Source: Variovorax sp. J22G73
Lineage (GTDB): Bacteria; Pseudomonadota; Gammaproteobacteria; Burkholderiales; Burkholderiaceae_C
Length of the DNA: 64,000 nt
NCBI RefSeq assembly: GCF_030317035.1
Contig: NZ_JASZYK010000002.1
Location: 310,001 to 374,000 of the forward strand
Direction: 5' to 3'
Position numbers and translations under genes: made by a program. The stretch's first letter is position 1; every line of letters starts with the position of its first letter. Below, one piece after another: positions 32,964 through 40,468 of this stretch. Below the pieces are notes generated by a model. The model was given only the letters and a program-made list of their open reading frames with translations, did no database searches and had not been told where the DNA came from.

Positions 32964-34600
32964 GCGACGACAGCACGCTCGTATGCAAAGGGCCGTGCCC
33001 CGACTGCGGAAGCAGTGACGCCTGTGCCACCTACGACGACGGCCATACCTATTGCTTCTCGTGCGGCAGCTACGGCCACGGCGACGGCGAGCGGACGGCT
33101 GTATCCCGTGCACCCTCGGACCTGATCCGGGGCGAATACAAGGACCTGACCAAGCGCGGCATCGACGCCTCGACGTGCAAGCTCTGGGGTTACATGGTCG
33201 GCAAGAACCGAGACGGCGAGCCGGTGCAACTGGCGACCTACTGCGACACCATGGGCGAGCCCGTGGCGCAGAAGATGCGGACCAAGGACAAGGAGTTCAT
33301 GGTCCTCGGCTCGTTGAAGAAGGCCGGCCTATACGGCCAGCACCTTTGGCGCAGCGGCGGCAAGAAGGTCATCATCACCGAGGGTGAGATAGACGCCCTC
33401 ACCGTCTCGCAGGCCCAGGCCAACCGCTGGCCTGTCGTGTCCGTCCCGAACGGCGCACAGGGCGCGAAGAAGGCGCTGGCCGCGCAACTCGACTGGCTCA
33501 AGAGCTTCGAGGAAATCGTCCTCTGGTTTGACAACGACGAGCCGGGCCGCGACGCAGCCGAAGAGTGTGCCCGCATCCTCCCGATGGGCAAGGTCAAGAT
33601 CATTACGACGCCCGACGGGCTGAAAGATGCGAACGACCTGCTGCGTGAGAAGGGCATGAAGGCCGTCACCGACGCAACGTGGAACGGCAGGGCCTATCGG
33701 CCTGACGGCATCGTGACTGGCGAGGACCTCACGGTCGAGCGCCTCAAGCAGAAGACGGCGCCGGGCTGGCAGACGCCGTACCCGAAGCTGAACGAGTTGA
33801 CCCGAGGCGTCCGCCCCCGCCAGCTTTGGCTGATGGTGGCCGGCACCGGCGTCGGAAAGTCCACGGATGCCCGAGAGTTCGCGTACCACGCACTGACCTG
33901 CGCGGACAAGTCCAACCGCCGTAAGGTGGGGATGATGTTCCTCGAAGAGTCGGTCGAGGACACAGCGAAATACCTCGTCGCCCTGGACAACAACGTCCTG
34001 GCCGAGGACCTCGAAGACAACCCCGACATCCTCACGGATGCGCAGTGGGCCAAGAGCCACGCGGCGCTCCTGGGCGGCGGCTGCTACCAAGCCTACGACC
34101 ACTTCGGCGCGACGGATAGCGAAGGCTTGCTGAACAAGGTCGAGTTCATGGCCCTCAACGGCGCCGAGTTGATCTTCCTAGACCACCTGACCATCGCCGC
34201 CACCGGCGAGGACAACGAGGGCGTCGACAAGCTGATGGTCGGACTGCGGTCCATCATCGAGCGCACAGGCGTCAGCGTGATCGCAATTGCCCACCTCCGC
34301 AAAGCCAAGAGCGGCGACACACCGGCAGAGGAAGGCGGCCAGATCAAACTGGACGACATCAAGGGCAGCGGCTCGATGAAGCAAGTGCCCGACGTGGTGA
34401 CCGGCAAGGAACGCGATCAGCAGGCGGACGGCCCGGAGAAAGACGAAAGTCTCATTCGATCGCTGAAGGTCCGCCGTGGTGGAAAGACTGGACCCGCTGA
34501 CCACCTTCGCTACAACACGAAGACCGGTCGACTCAAGCCGTTCGTGAAGGCTACCGAGGCATTCGACAAGGAAGAGAGTGCAGAAGACGACCCGTTCTAA
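32960..34600 (+). CDS. Bifunctional primase-helicase, T7 gp4-like
   Basis: 546 residues. The N-terminus has the primase zinc-binding cysteines (CPDC and, after YDDGHTY, CFSC), then a TOPRIM primase core (VIITEGEIDALTVSQ; LWFDNDEPGRDAA). The C-terminal half is a RecA-like hexameric helicase: Walker A GTGVGKST, Walker B-type ELIFLDHLTI, then IAIAHLRKAK and GSGSMKQVPD. The tail is acidic and ends in DDPF, the gp4 feature that binds the polymerase. Start is GTG 32960 overlapping the previous stop. It unwinds DNA at the fork and makes primers. Confidence 0.93.
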   Translation: MSDDSTLVCKGPCPDCGSSDACATYDDGHTYCFSCGSYGHGDGERTAVSRAPSDLIRGEYKDLTKRGIDASTCKLWGYMVGKNRDGEPVQLATYCDTMGEPVAQKMRTKDKEFMVLGSLKKAGLYGQHLWRSGGKKVIITEGEIDALTVSQAQANRWPVVSVPNGAQGAKKALAAQLDWLKSFEEIVLWFDNDEPGRDAAEECARILPMGKVKIITTPDGLKDANDLLREKGMKAVTDATWNGRAYRPDGIVTGEDLTVERLKQKTAPGWQTPYPKLNELTRGVRPRQLWLMVAGTGVGKSTDAREFAYHALTCADKSNRRKVGMMFLEESVEDTAKYLVALDNNVLAEDLEDNPDILTDAQWAKSHAALLGGGCYQAYDHFGATDSEGLLNKVEFMALNGAELIFLDHLTIAATGEDNEGVDKLMVGLRSIIERTGVSVIAIAHLRKAKSGDTPAEEGGQIKLDDIKGSGSMKQVPDVVTGKERDQQADGPEKDESLIRSLKVRRGGKTGPADHLRYNTKTGRLKPFVKATEAFDKEESAEDDPF

Positions 34601-34904
34601 CGAGGTCGCCCGACTGCTGCTGAAGTCCTCCAAGTACCGCGCCAAGAAGAACGGCCTGCGGCACACGCTCACGCTTACTGACATCCACGTCCCGACCCAT
34701 TGCCCCGTCTTGGGGCTGCGCCTGCGCCCGTCCTCCGGTCGCGCAGGGCCCAACTCCCCGTCACTAGATCGCATCAACCCACGTCGCGGATACGTCCCCG
34801 GCAACGTGGTGGTCGTCTCGTGGCGGGTCAACGAACTGAAGAAGAACGCAACGCTCGCTGAGATGCGGAACGTCGCGGCCTTCTACACCCAACTGAAAGC
34901 CTGA
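34578..34904 (+). CDS. Phage HNH/endonuclease-like small protein
   Basis: 108 residues, basic. The block CPVLGLRLRPSSG...SLDRINPRRGYVPGNVVVVSWRVN resembles phage His-Me-finger endonucleases (Asp-Arg and the Gly-Tyr-x-x-x-Asn pattern). Nuclease activity is a guess from that resemblance. GTG 34578 overlaps the helicase gene by 23 bases. Confidence 0.6.
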   Translation: MQKTTRSNEVARLLLKSSKYRAKKNGLRHTLTLTDIHVPTHCPVLGLRLRPSSGRAGPNSPSLDRINPRRGYVPGNVVVVSWRVNELKKNATLAEMRNVAAFYTQLKA

Positions 34905-34911
34905 CCGGAAC

Positions 34912-35181
34912 ATGACAACCGAGAAGATTCAAGCCGAAGCCGTCCTCGTGGACCCGGCGCCCTTCGAGGGCTTTGCGTTCATCGCGAGCCACGCCAACGC
35001 AACCGAAGCCATCAAAGCTGCCTTTCTGAAGGCGGCGAAGAACGTGAACGAAGACGGGCGCAACGCCGTCATGGTGCGCGTACTGATTCACGTCGAGCCC
35101 AAGGCCCTGAGCCTGGACGATGACACCCCGCTGTCCGGCGGTGTTTGCGACATGACGCCCGGCTGCGAGTCCTGCCAGTGA
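34912..35181 (+). CDS. Hypothetical phage protein
   Basis: 89 residues, mixed alpha/beta (EGFAFIASHANATEAIKAAF), with three Cys in the last 15 residues. Stop overlaps the GTG of the DNA polymerase. No family recognised. Confidence 0.65.
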   Translation: MTTEKIQAEAVLVDPAPFEGFAFIASHANATEAIKAAFLKAAKNVNEDGRNAVMVRVLIHVEPKALSLDDDTPLSGGVCDMTPGCESCQ

Positions 35182-37109
35182 GTCAGGACCTCGCCGACGA
35201 CGATCTGGTGTTCGACCTTGAGTCCAACGGCCTGCTGATGGAACTCGACCGTGTGTGGGTCATGTCCATCGGCAACGTCAGGACCGGCGAGGTGCTCACC
35301 TACACCGATCACGATCCGCGTTTCCCGTCGCTCGCCGACGGAATCACGCGCCTCTCACAACAAATCAAGCGCAACGAGAAGCGCAAGCGCCGCTGCCTGA
35401 TCGCCCACAACGGCATCGGCTTCGACGTGAAGGCACTGCGCAAGCTTCGCCTCATCGACATTCCTCTGTGGGCCGTGTACGACACGCTCGTCATGGGGCG
35501 CCTGCGCGACCCCGAGCGCCTCGGGGGCCACAAGCTGGAGTCTTACGGCATCGAAATGGGCATCCTTAAGGGTGTCTACGACGGAGGCTGGGACGCGTAC
35601 AGCGAGGACATGCGTGCCTACTGCGGCCAGGACAGCGTGGTGACCATTGCGCTGTTCGAGAAGCTCAAGGCCACTCTGGCCTGGGGCGAGAGCCTCGACC
35701 TCGAACACTGCGTCGCGTACCTCATCGACCTCCAGATGGAGAACGGCTTCCTACTGGACGTTCGCCGAGGGATGGTCGTCGCCGCTGAACTGTACGACGA
35801 GCGCCAGCGCTGCGTCGCAGAACTGCAGCAGGTCTTCCCACCGATCTATGTATCGGCTGGCACCAAGACCCCCAAGAGGCTCTGCAACTACAAGGCCACC
35901 GCTGACCGCCCGGCTTACTCGGTGGTCGGCCCGTACACGGCCATCAAGCTGCAGGAGTTCAACGCCGGCAGTGAGCACCACGTCGCGATGCGTCTGCGTC
36001 GCAAGTACGGTTGGATCGCCCCGACGACCGAGAAGGGCAACCCGAACGTAACCGAGGAAGTGCTTAAGAAGATCGGCGACTACCCTGAGGTCCAGTCACT
36101 GCTCAAGTTCGGCAAGGCGGACAAGCGTTATACGCAACTGGCCGGCCCGCCCAAGATCAAGAACGGGCGCAAGTTCGGTGGCGGCTGGCTGCACCACACG
36201 GACGACAGCAACCGTGTGCACGGCTTCGTCAACAGCAATGGCGCGGTAACGGGCCGCATGACGCACCGCATGCCGAACAGCGCAAACATCGACAAGGATG
36301 CGCGGCTGCGTGCACTGTGGGTTCCCCGCGATGGCTGGGTGCTCATGGGCTGCGACGCCGAAGGCCTGGAGCTACGCGTGCTCGCGCACTATCTGTACCC
36401 CTGGGACAAAGGCGAGTTCGCGCGGCAACTGCTGGAAGGCGACAAGACCAAGGGCACCGATGCCCACTCGATCAACCGGAGGAACACCGAACTGTTCAGC
36501 CGAGATGGCGCGAAGACCCTGATCTACGGCGCGCTTTACGGCGCAGGCGACGAGAAGGCTGGGCGCATCTGGATCGAGGACTGGCAGTCGAGCGGCAAGC
36601 CGCTGTCCGAGTGGCCCCGATGGGCGGTCGAACAGTCGAAGCGCGACCCCAGCCGCTGGCGCGTGCGTCCTGCAAAGGAAATCGGCAAGCGCGTCAAGAC
36701 CCGCCTCATCGACGGTATCAAGGGCTTCGCCGAACTCAAGAAGAAGATCGCCGAGAAGGCCAAGAGCCAGGGCTACATCCGTGGCCTGGACGGCAGGCGC
36801 ATCCGCATTCGCCACGCCCACGCCGCGCTGAACTCCCTGCTCCAGGGCGCCGGCGCCATCGTCATGAAGAAGGCCCTGGTCCTGCTGCACGAGGCCATCA
36901 CGGCCAAGGGCTACGTCCACGGGATCGACTTCGGTTACTGCGCCAACGTCCACGACGAATGGCAGATCGAGTGCCGCACCCAGCACCTTGCCGAGGAGAT
37001 CGGTGAGATGGGCAAGAGCGCGATCACCCGAGCGGGCGAACTCCTGAAATCACATTGCCGTCTCGACGGCGCATTCGACATTGGAAACAACTGGCATGAA
37101 ACTCACTGA
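35178..37109 (+). CDS. DNA polymerase, family A, T7 gp5-like
   Basis: 643 residues. N-terminal 3'-5' exonuclease: DxE motif in VFDLESNG, then IAHNGIGFDVKAL and YCGQDSVVT. C-terminal polymerase: motif A GCDAEGLELRVLAHY, motif B KTLIYGALYGAGDEK, motif C VHDEWQIE. Order and sequence closely follow T7 gp5, which uses host thioredoxin as a clamp; whether a thioredoxin-binding loop is present I cannot say. Start GTG 35178 (GTGA overlap). It replicates the phage genome with the gp4-like and gp2.5-like proteins. Confidence 0.95.
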   Translation: MSQDLADDDLVFDLESNGLLMELDRVWVMSIGNVRTGEVLTYTDHDPRFPSLADGITRLSQQIKRNEKRKRRCLIAHNGIGFDVKALRKLRLIDIPLWAVYDTLVMGRLRDPERLGGHKLESYGIEMGILKGVYDGGWDAYSEDMRAYCGQDSVVTIALFEKLKATLAWGESLDLEHCVAYLIDLQMENGFLLDVRRGMVVAAELYDERQRCVAELQQVFPPIYVSAGTKTPKRLCNYKATADRPAYSVVGPYTAIKLQEFNAGSEHHVAMRLRRKYGWIAPTTEKGNPNVTEEVLKKIGDYPEVQSLLKFGKADKRYTQLAGPPKIKNGRKFGGGWLHHTDDSNRVHGFVNSNGAVTGRMTHRMPNSANIDKDARLRALWVPRDGWVLMGCDAEGLELRVLAHYLYPWDKGEFARQLLEGDKTKGTDAHSINRRNTELFSRDGAKTLIYGALYGAGDEKAGRIWIEDWQSSGKPLSEWPRWAVEQSKRDPSRWRVRPAKEIGKRVKTRLIDGIKGFAELKKKIAEKAKSQGYIRGLDGRRIRIRHAHAALNSLLQGAGAIVMKKALVLLHEAITAKGYVHGIDFGYCANVHDEWQIECRTQHLAEEIGEMGKSAITRAGELLKSHCRLDGAFDIGNNWHETH

Positions 37110-37647
37110 CCTCCAACAGGTCGCGGCTACCGCTGCGTCCATATGGAAGAACAGCGTCATCGGGGGCGGCGCGGTGCGCGATGCGTTCCTCGGTGGCCCG
37201 ATCAAGGACATCGACCTGTTCGTTGACACCCGCGACCTCAGCAACCCGCTGGGTTTCTCGTGGGACGAGCAGGTCGACATCCTCGCGAAGACGCTGGGCG
37301 GCGCGGTGTCTCTGCACGCCTTCGGCACTGCAAGTATCCCTGGTGAACAGCAGAACAATACGTACCACGTCCACTGGTCCGGCCCGGTGGTCGAGGTGTT
37401 GCCTGTGTCGCGCGACGTGATCGCCGATGCGGACGACTACGATTTCGGCATCTCGCAAGTTCAGATGACCAAGGATGGCATCCGGCGTCTCCCCGGATTC
37501 GACAAGGACCTGCGCGACAACACGATTACTTATCTCGGCGACGAGACGTGGGCTGAAGCAGGCCGCGCCCGGAGCGCATTGCGCCTCAAGCGCATCCTCG
37601 CGAAGTACCCCGACCGCACCCCGGTCAACTGCGAGGTGCTGCTGTGA
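37096..37647 (+). CDS. Nucleotidyltransferase-fold protein
   Basis: 183 residues. VIGGGAVRDAFLGGPIKDID (residues 21-40) fits the class II nucleotidyltransferase pattern GG-x-V-R-D...D-x-D of CCA-adding enzymes and poly(A) polymerases, with Asp 38 and Asp 40 as metal ligands. A candidate third acid lies in VEVLPVS. The RNA-binding domains of a full CCA enzyme are absent, so it is a head domain alone. The ATG overlaps the DNA polymerase end by 14 bases. The substrate (RNA, nucleotide, protein) is unknown. Confidence 0.75.
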   Translation: MKLTDLQQVAATAASIWKNSVIGGGAVRDAFLGGPIKDIDLFVDTRDLSNPLGFSWDEQVDILAKTLGGAVSLHAFGTASIPGEQQNNTYHVHWSGPVVEVLPVSRDVIADADDYDFGISQVQMTKDGIRRLPGFDKDLRDNTITYLGDETWAEAGRARSALRLKRILAKYPDRTPVNCEVLL

Positions 37648-37751
37648 TCGACACGATCATTGACTGGTCAATGGCCGTCATGGCGATGGCCCTGGCCGTC
37701 CTCTGTGCCGTCGTCTGCGTCGTGATGGTCGCGGGCTGCTTCGTCGGGTGA
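37644..37751 (+). CDS. 35-residue membrane protein
   Basis: GTG start overlapping the previous stop; one long hydrophobic segment (MAVMAMALAVLCAVVCVVMV). The stop overlaps the next ATG. Such small membrane ORFs are frequent in this phage. Confidence 0.5.
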   Translation: MIDTIIDWSMAVMAMALAVLCAVVCVVMVAGCFVG

Positions 37752-38539
37752 TGCGGGCCCTGCTCGACGGCGACGAGTTCATCTACAAAGCCTGCGTCAG
37801 CAAGGTTGAAGAGGTGAACTGGGACACCGGCGAATCCGAGAGCGTCCTCCCGACGCTCCGTCAGGCCAAGCGCAAGCTGGTCGATACCGTGGACTACTGG
37901 GTCCGCACCACCGAAGCGGACCAGATGGTCTTCGTGGTGTCGCCACCCGAACGCGGTCTCTTCCGACGTGGGCTGTTCCCCGGCTACAAGTCCGGGCGCA
38001 ACGAGAAGCCCGAGATATACAGCGAACTCGAAGCCTGGGCCATCGACCGCTGGGACGGCAAGTGGTATCCCGGCCTGGAAGCCGACGACACCATGGGCGT
38101 CCTGGCCGGCAAGGGGACCATCATCGTCTCGTCCGACAAGGACATGAAGACGGTCCCAGGCCGTCTGGCGATCCCGAAGTCCGGCAAGTTCATGACGATC
38201 ACTCAGGATCGCGCGGACCACTGGTGGATGATGCAGACGCTCATGGGCGACTCGACCGACGGCTTCGCCGGCTGCATCGGGTGCGGCCCCAAGGGCGCCG
38301 AGGAAGTTCTGCTGAACGGCACGAACATGGCCGAGTGGTGGCCTGAGGTCGAGCGCCGCTTCGAGCTGCCCAAGACCCCGAAGTACCGCGACTTCCCCCA
38401 GTCCGCCAAGGACGCGCTCACGCAAGCGCAGCTCTCACGAATCCTCCGACCGAACGAATACGACCCCAAGGGTGGCGGCGTGTTCTATCGAATCGGCAAA
38501 CACGACATCTCATTCAATGCACACACACTTGCAAGGTAA
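37751..38539 (+). CDS. 5'-3' exonuclease, T7 gp6-like
   Basis: 262 residues, FEN/flap-nuclease fold. Acidic cluster residues are visible in ALLDGDEFIYKAC, LEADDTMGVLAG and IVSSDKDMKTVPG, followed by MGDSTDGFAGCIGCGPKGAEE, the helix-hairpin-helix region. T7 gp6 removes primers and helps degrade host DNA. Coupled to the small membrane gene by TGATG. Confidence 0.88.
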   Translation: MRALLDGDEFIYKACVSKVEEVNWDTGESESVLPTLRQAKRKLVDTVDYWVRTTEADQMVFVVSPPERGLFRRGLFPGYKSGRNEKPEIYSELEAWAIDRWDGKWYPGLEADDTMGVLAGKGTIIVSSDKDMKTVPGRLAIPKSGKFMTITQDRADHWWMMQTLMGDSTDGFAGCIGCGPKGAEEVLLNGTNMAEWWPEVERRFELPKTPKYRDFPQSAKDALTQAQLSRILRPNEYDPKGGGVFYRIGKHDISFNAHTLAR

Positions 38540-39101
38540 GTTCCCGCTTATCGGACTGGCTGCCGCTGCGCAAAGCGGCAAGAGCACGGTGGCCGGCATG
38601 CTCGTCAAGCGCAGCGGCTACCAAGAAATCAGTTTCGCCGAGCCGATCCGCCAGTTCGTTTGCGATCTGGTCGGCATCAGGCGCGAGGAACTAGAGCCCG
38701 TAAAAGAGGACGTCATCGCCTGGGTTGGTAAGTCGCCGCGCCAGATGATGCAGTCCTTGGGCACCCAATGGGGCCGCGAATGCGTCAACCAGAACTTCTG
38801 GTGTGACCGTGTCATCGCCGAGGTCACGCGCAACCCGGGCACCCGCTACGTTATCAGCGACGTGCGCTTCGAGAACGAGGCGCGGGCCATCCGCAACGCG
38901 GGCGGCGTGATCATCCATCTGTCCCGCCCGGATGGTCGCCGCACCGTGGTCGATCACGCGAGCGAGGCCGGAATAAGGCAGGTTCCGGGTCTCGACTTTC
39001 GCATCGTCAACGACGGGACGCTGGACGATCTCGCCCAGAACGTCGCGGCGTGCCAGTACGCGATCTGGAAGAGCCGAGGACTGGAGCACTTCACGTGCTG
39101 A
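38517..39101 (+). CDS. Deoxynucleoside monophosphate kinase
   Basis: 194 residues. Walker A AAAQSGKST near residue 17-24, with SFAEPIRQFVCDLVGI, MMQSLGTQWGRE and ISDVRFENEARAI, as in phage dNMP kinases of the T4 gp1 type. It supplies dNDPs for replication. ATG 38517 overlaps the exonuclease end by 23 bases. Confidence 0.88.
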   Translation: MHTHLQGKFPLIGLAAAAQSGKSTVAGMLVKRSGYQEISFAEPIRQFVCDLVGIRREELEPVKEDVIAWVGKSPRQMMQSLGTQWGRECVNQNFWCDRVIAEVTRNPGTRYVISDVRFENEARAIRNAGGVIIHLSRPDGRRTVVDHASEAGIRQVPGLDFRIVNDGTLDDLAQNVAACQYAIWKSRGLEHFTC

Positions 39102-39655
39102 GTCTTCTAACCAACCGCTACGTTCTGGGCGCCCTGGGCGTTCTGGGCGTCGTGGTGGCTCTATTGGGCTACCGCAGCCATCTCATCGACATGGGCGCAG
39201 CCCAGGAAGCCCAGGCCGCCGCGACCCGTCAGGCGGTCGCTGTCGCTGCCGTGCGTGCGTCCGACGCGGCTGTGACCGCAAGCGTGACCACCGACCTCAA
39301 CCAAAAACTCATCCGACAACAGGAACGACATGACCGTATTACCGATGACCTGCAGGCCGCGCTGGCTGCTTCCGATCTTCGTGCTTCTCGGCTTGACGCT
39401 CGCATTGCCGGGTTGCTCGACCACGCCGCCGGCATTCGTCCGCGAACTGCCGCCGCTTCCAGCGGAACTGGCCCAGCCGCCCGAGCGCCTCAAGGCGATC
39501 AAGCGGTCGCTGCCGCTGGCGACGCGTCAATCGCCGACCTCATTGAATCCGTAGACGCCAACTATGAGATTTGCCAACGCAATGCGACGCGCCTGGGAGC
39601 GCTGCAAAAGTGGTACTCGGATATTCGGGCGGGGCGAGAAATCGCCAACCCCTGA
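39095..39655 (+). CDS. Inner-membrane spanin subunit, Rz-like
   Basis: 186 residues. One N-terminal membrane segment (YVLGALGVLGVVVALLGY) then a long Ala/Gln-rich periplasmic helix, as in Rz i-spanins. A small lipoprotein frame is nested inside it, the classic Rz/Rz1 pattern, which strongly supports the call. Spanins fuse inner and outer membranes at lysis. GTG 39095 overlaps the kinase stop. It lies far from the holin at 62620. Confidence 0.82.
   Translation: MLSLLTNRYVLGALGVLGVVVALLGYRSHLIDMGAAQEAQAAATRQAVAVAAVRASDAAVTASVTTDLNQKLIRQQERHDRITDDLQAALAASDLRASRLDARIAGLLDHAAGIRPRTAAASSGTGPAARAPQGDQAVAAAGDASIADLIESVDANYEICQRNATRLGALQKWYSDIRAGREIANP
39330..39554 (+). CDS. Outer-membrane spanin lipoprotein, Rz1-like, nested in Rz
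   Basis: 74 residues in a second frame fully inside the Rz-like gene. Signal segment RWLLPIFVLLGLTLALPGC with lipobox Cys 29, followed by a Pro-rich stretch (TTPPAFVRELPPLPAELAQPP), typical of Rz1. It would be anchored in the outer membrane and bind Rz. Confidence 0.82.
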   Translation: MTVLPMTCRPRWLLPIFVLLGLTLALPGCSTTPPAFVRELPPLPAELAQPPERLKAIKRSLPLATRQSPTSLNP

Positions 39656-39678
39656 GAAATATCCACAAAGTGATGCCG
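39655..39678 (+). promoter_or_regulatory. Putative phage RNA polymerase promoter P3
   Basis: AGAAATATCCACAAAGTGAT: differs from P1/P2 at three of 24 positions. It follows the Rz stop codon directly and precedes the virion gene block. The upstream TAGCATGAGT block of P1/P2 is absent here. Confidence 0.7.
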
Positions 39679-39764
39679 GCCCTAACTCTAAGACTCCTAA
39701 GACTCTTGAGATAGGGACCGACGGGCTGCCCCCGGGCCTCCCCGGCTCAGAAGAAATTCGGGTT

Positions 39765-39950
39765 TTGGCGGCTTACCTCACCCACCTGGTTCCCGCCGAG
39801 TCCGTGCACAGCCTGATCCAGGCGCGGGACTACACGGCGGCCCACGAACTCACTGGCTACCATGAAGCGATCCTCGCGCTCCGCGACATCGCGGACAACG
39901 TGGACGCGGCCAACGGAAAGCAGGTCGCGCAAGAAGGCGGTGGTGCGTGA
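39765..39950 (+). CDS. Small hypothetical phage protein, start uncertain
   Basis: 61 residues from TTG 39765: AAYLTHLVPAESVHSLIQAR, then a helical, acidic middle. The frame is open back to 39564, but that part runs through the Rz end and promoter P3. No ATG lies between the promoter and 39765. A 13-codon ATG frame starting at 39673 in another frame could be a leader peptide. Confidence 0.45.
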   Translation: MAAYLTHLVPAESVHSLIQARDYTAAHELTGYHEAILALRDIADNVDAANGKQVAQEGGGA

Positions 39951-40368
39951 GTGCCGTCACTTTCTCCGTGCGATGGGCTATCCATTCGCTAGTGGCTGGA
40001 CTCAGGCTGTACTGGTCCGATGCACGCTCTGTGTTCTGCACAGCGGCGGCAGCATTCGGGGCCTCGTATGGTTCGAGCCTGCTCCTCATGGAGCCACACG
40101 GTTCCACCTATGCGTCGCCCCCGCCCTTCGTGGCCGCTGGGTGACCCCGCGATCCCTACGCTTTCTCGCCGCGTCAGCGCGAGCTACTGGCGCCCTCGGC
40201 GTCTGGGCTGAACCTCTCCCCGAGCACGTACCCCTGGTGCGTCGTCTTGGGTTCACGGGGGACGGTCCCTTCTACCTCCCCCTCCATGTCCTCCAGTCCC
40301 AAGACACCGGCGCCCCCGCCGCCGCCGCAGCCGGACGCTCCGGCAGCCAAGGCGATCTTCGGCGCTGA
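39943..40368 (+). CDS. GNAT-like phage protein before the portal gene
   Basis: 141 residues from GTG 39943. Segments SIRGLVWFEPAPHGATRFHL, TPRSLRFLAASARATGALGV and RRLGFTGDGPFYLPL follow the beta-alpha-beta order and closing LGF of GNAT-like folds. Acetyltransferase activity is uncertain because no clear acetyl-CoA loop is visible. It overlaps the next gene by 83 bases in another frame. Confidence 0.55.
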   Translation: MRECRHFLRAMGYPFASGWTQAVLVRCTLCVLHSGGSIRGLVWFEPAPHGATRFHLCVAPALRGRWVTPRSLRFLAASARATGALGVWAEPLPEHVPLVRRLGFTGDGPFYLPLHVLQSQDTGAPAAAAAGRSGSQGDLRR

Positions 40369-40468
40369 AGACTCGCCCGTCGAGCAGGCGCAGAAGCGCA
40401 CCGCGCAGCGCAGGAACCTCACGGCCTCGTACCTGACAGCCCCGACAGGCGTGGGGGTGCAGCTTTGA
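40286..40468 (+). CDS. Small Pro-rich virion/assembly protein, T7 gp7.3-like
   Basis: 60 residues: SSSPKTPAPPPPPQPDAPA, then QKRTAQRRNLTASYLTAPTG and VGVQL. Short proteins with a Pro/Ala-rich start and a basic, GVG-type end lie just before the portal gene in many T7-like phages and are annotated as tail-assembly (gp7.3-like). The match is by position and style. Confidence 0.6.
   Translation: MSSSPKTPAPPPPPQPDAPAAKAIFGAEDSPVEQAQKRTAQRRNLTASYLTAPTGVGVQL

Noticed and set aside
39564..39764. Upstream part of the small gene ending at 39950
   Set aside because: It runs through the end of the Rz-like gene in another frame and through promoter P3; kept only from TTG 39765.
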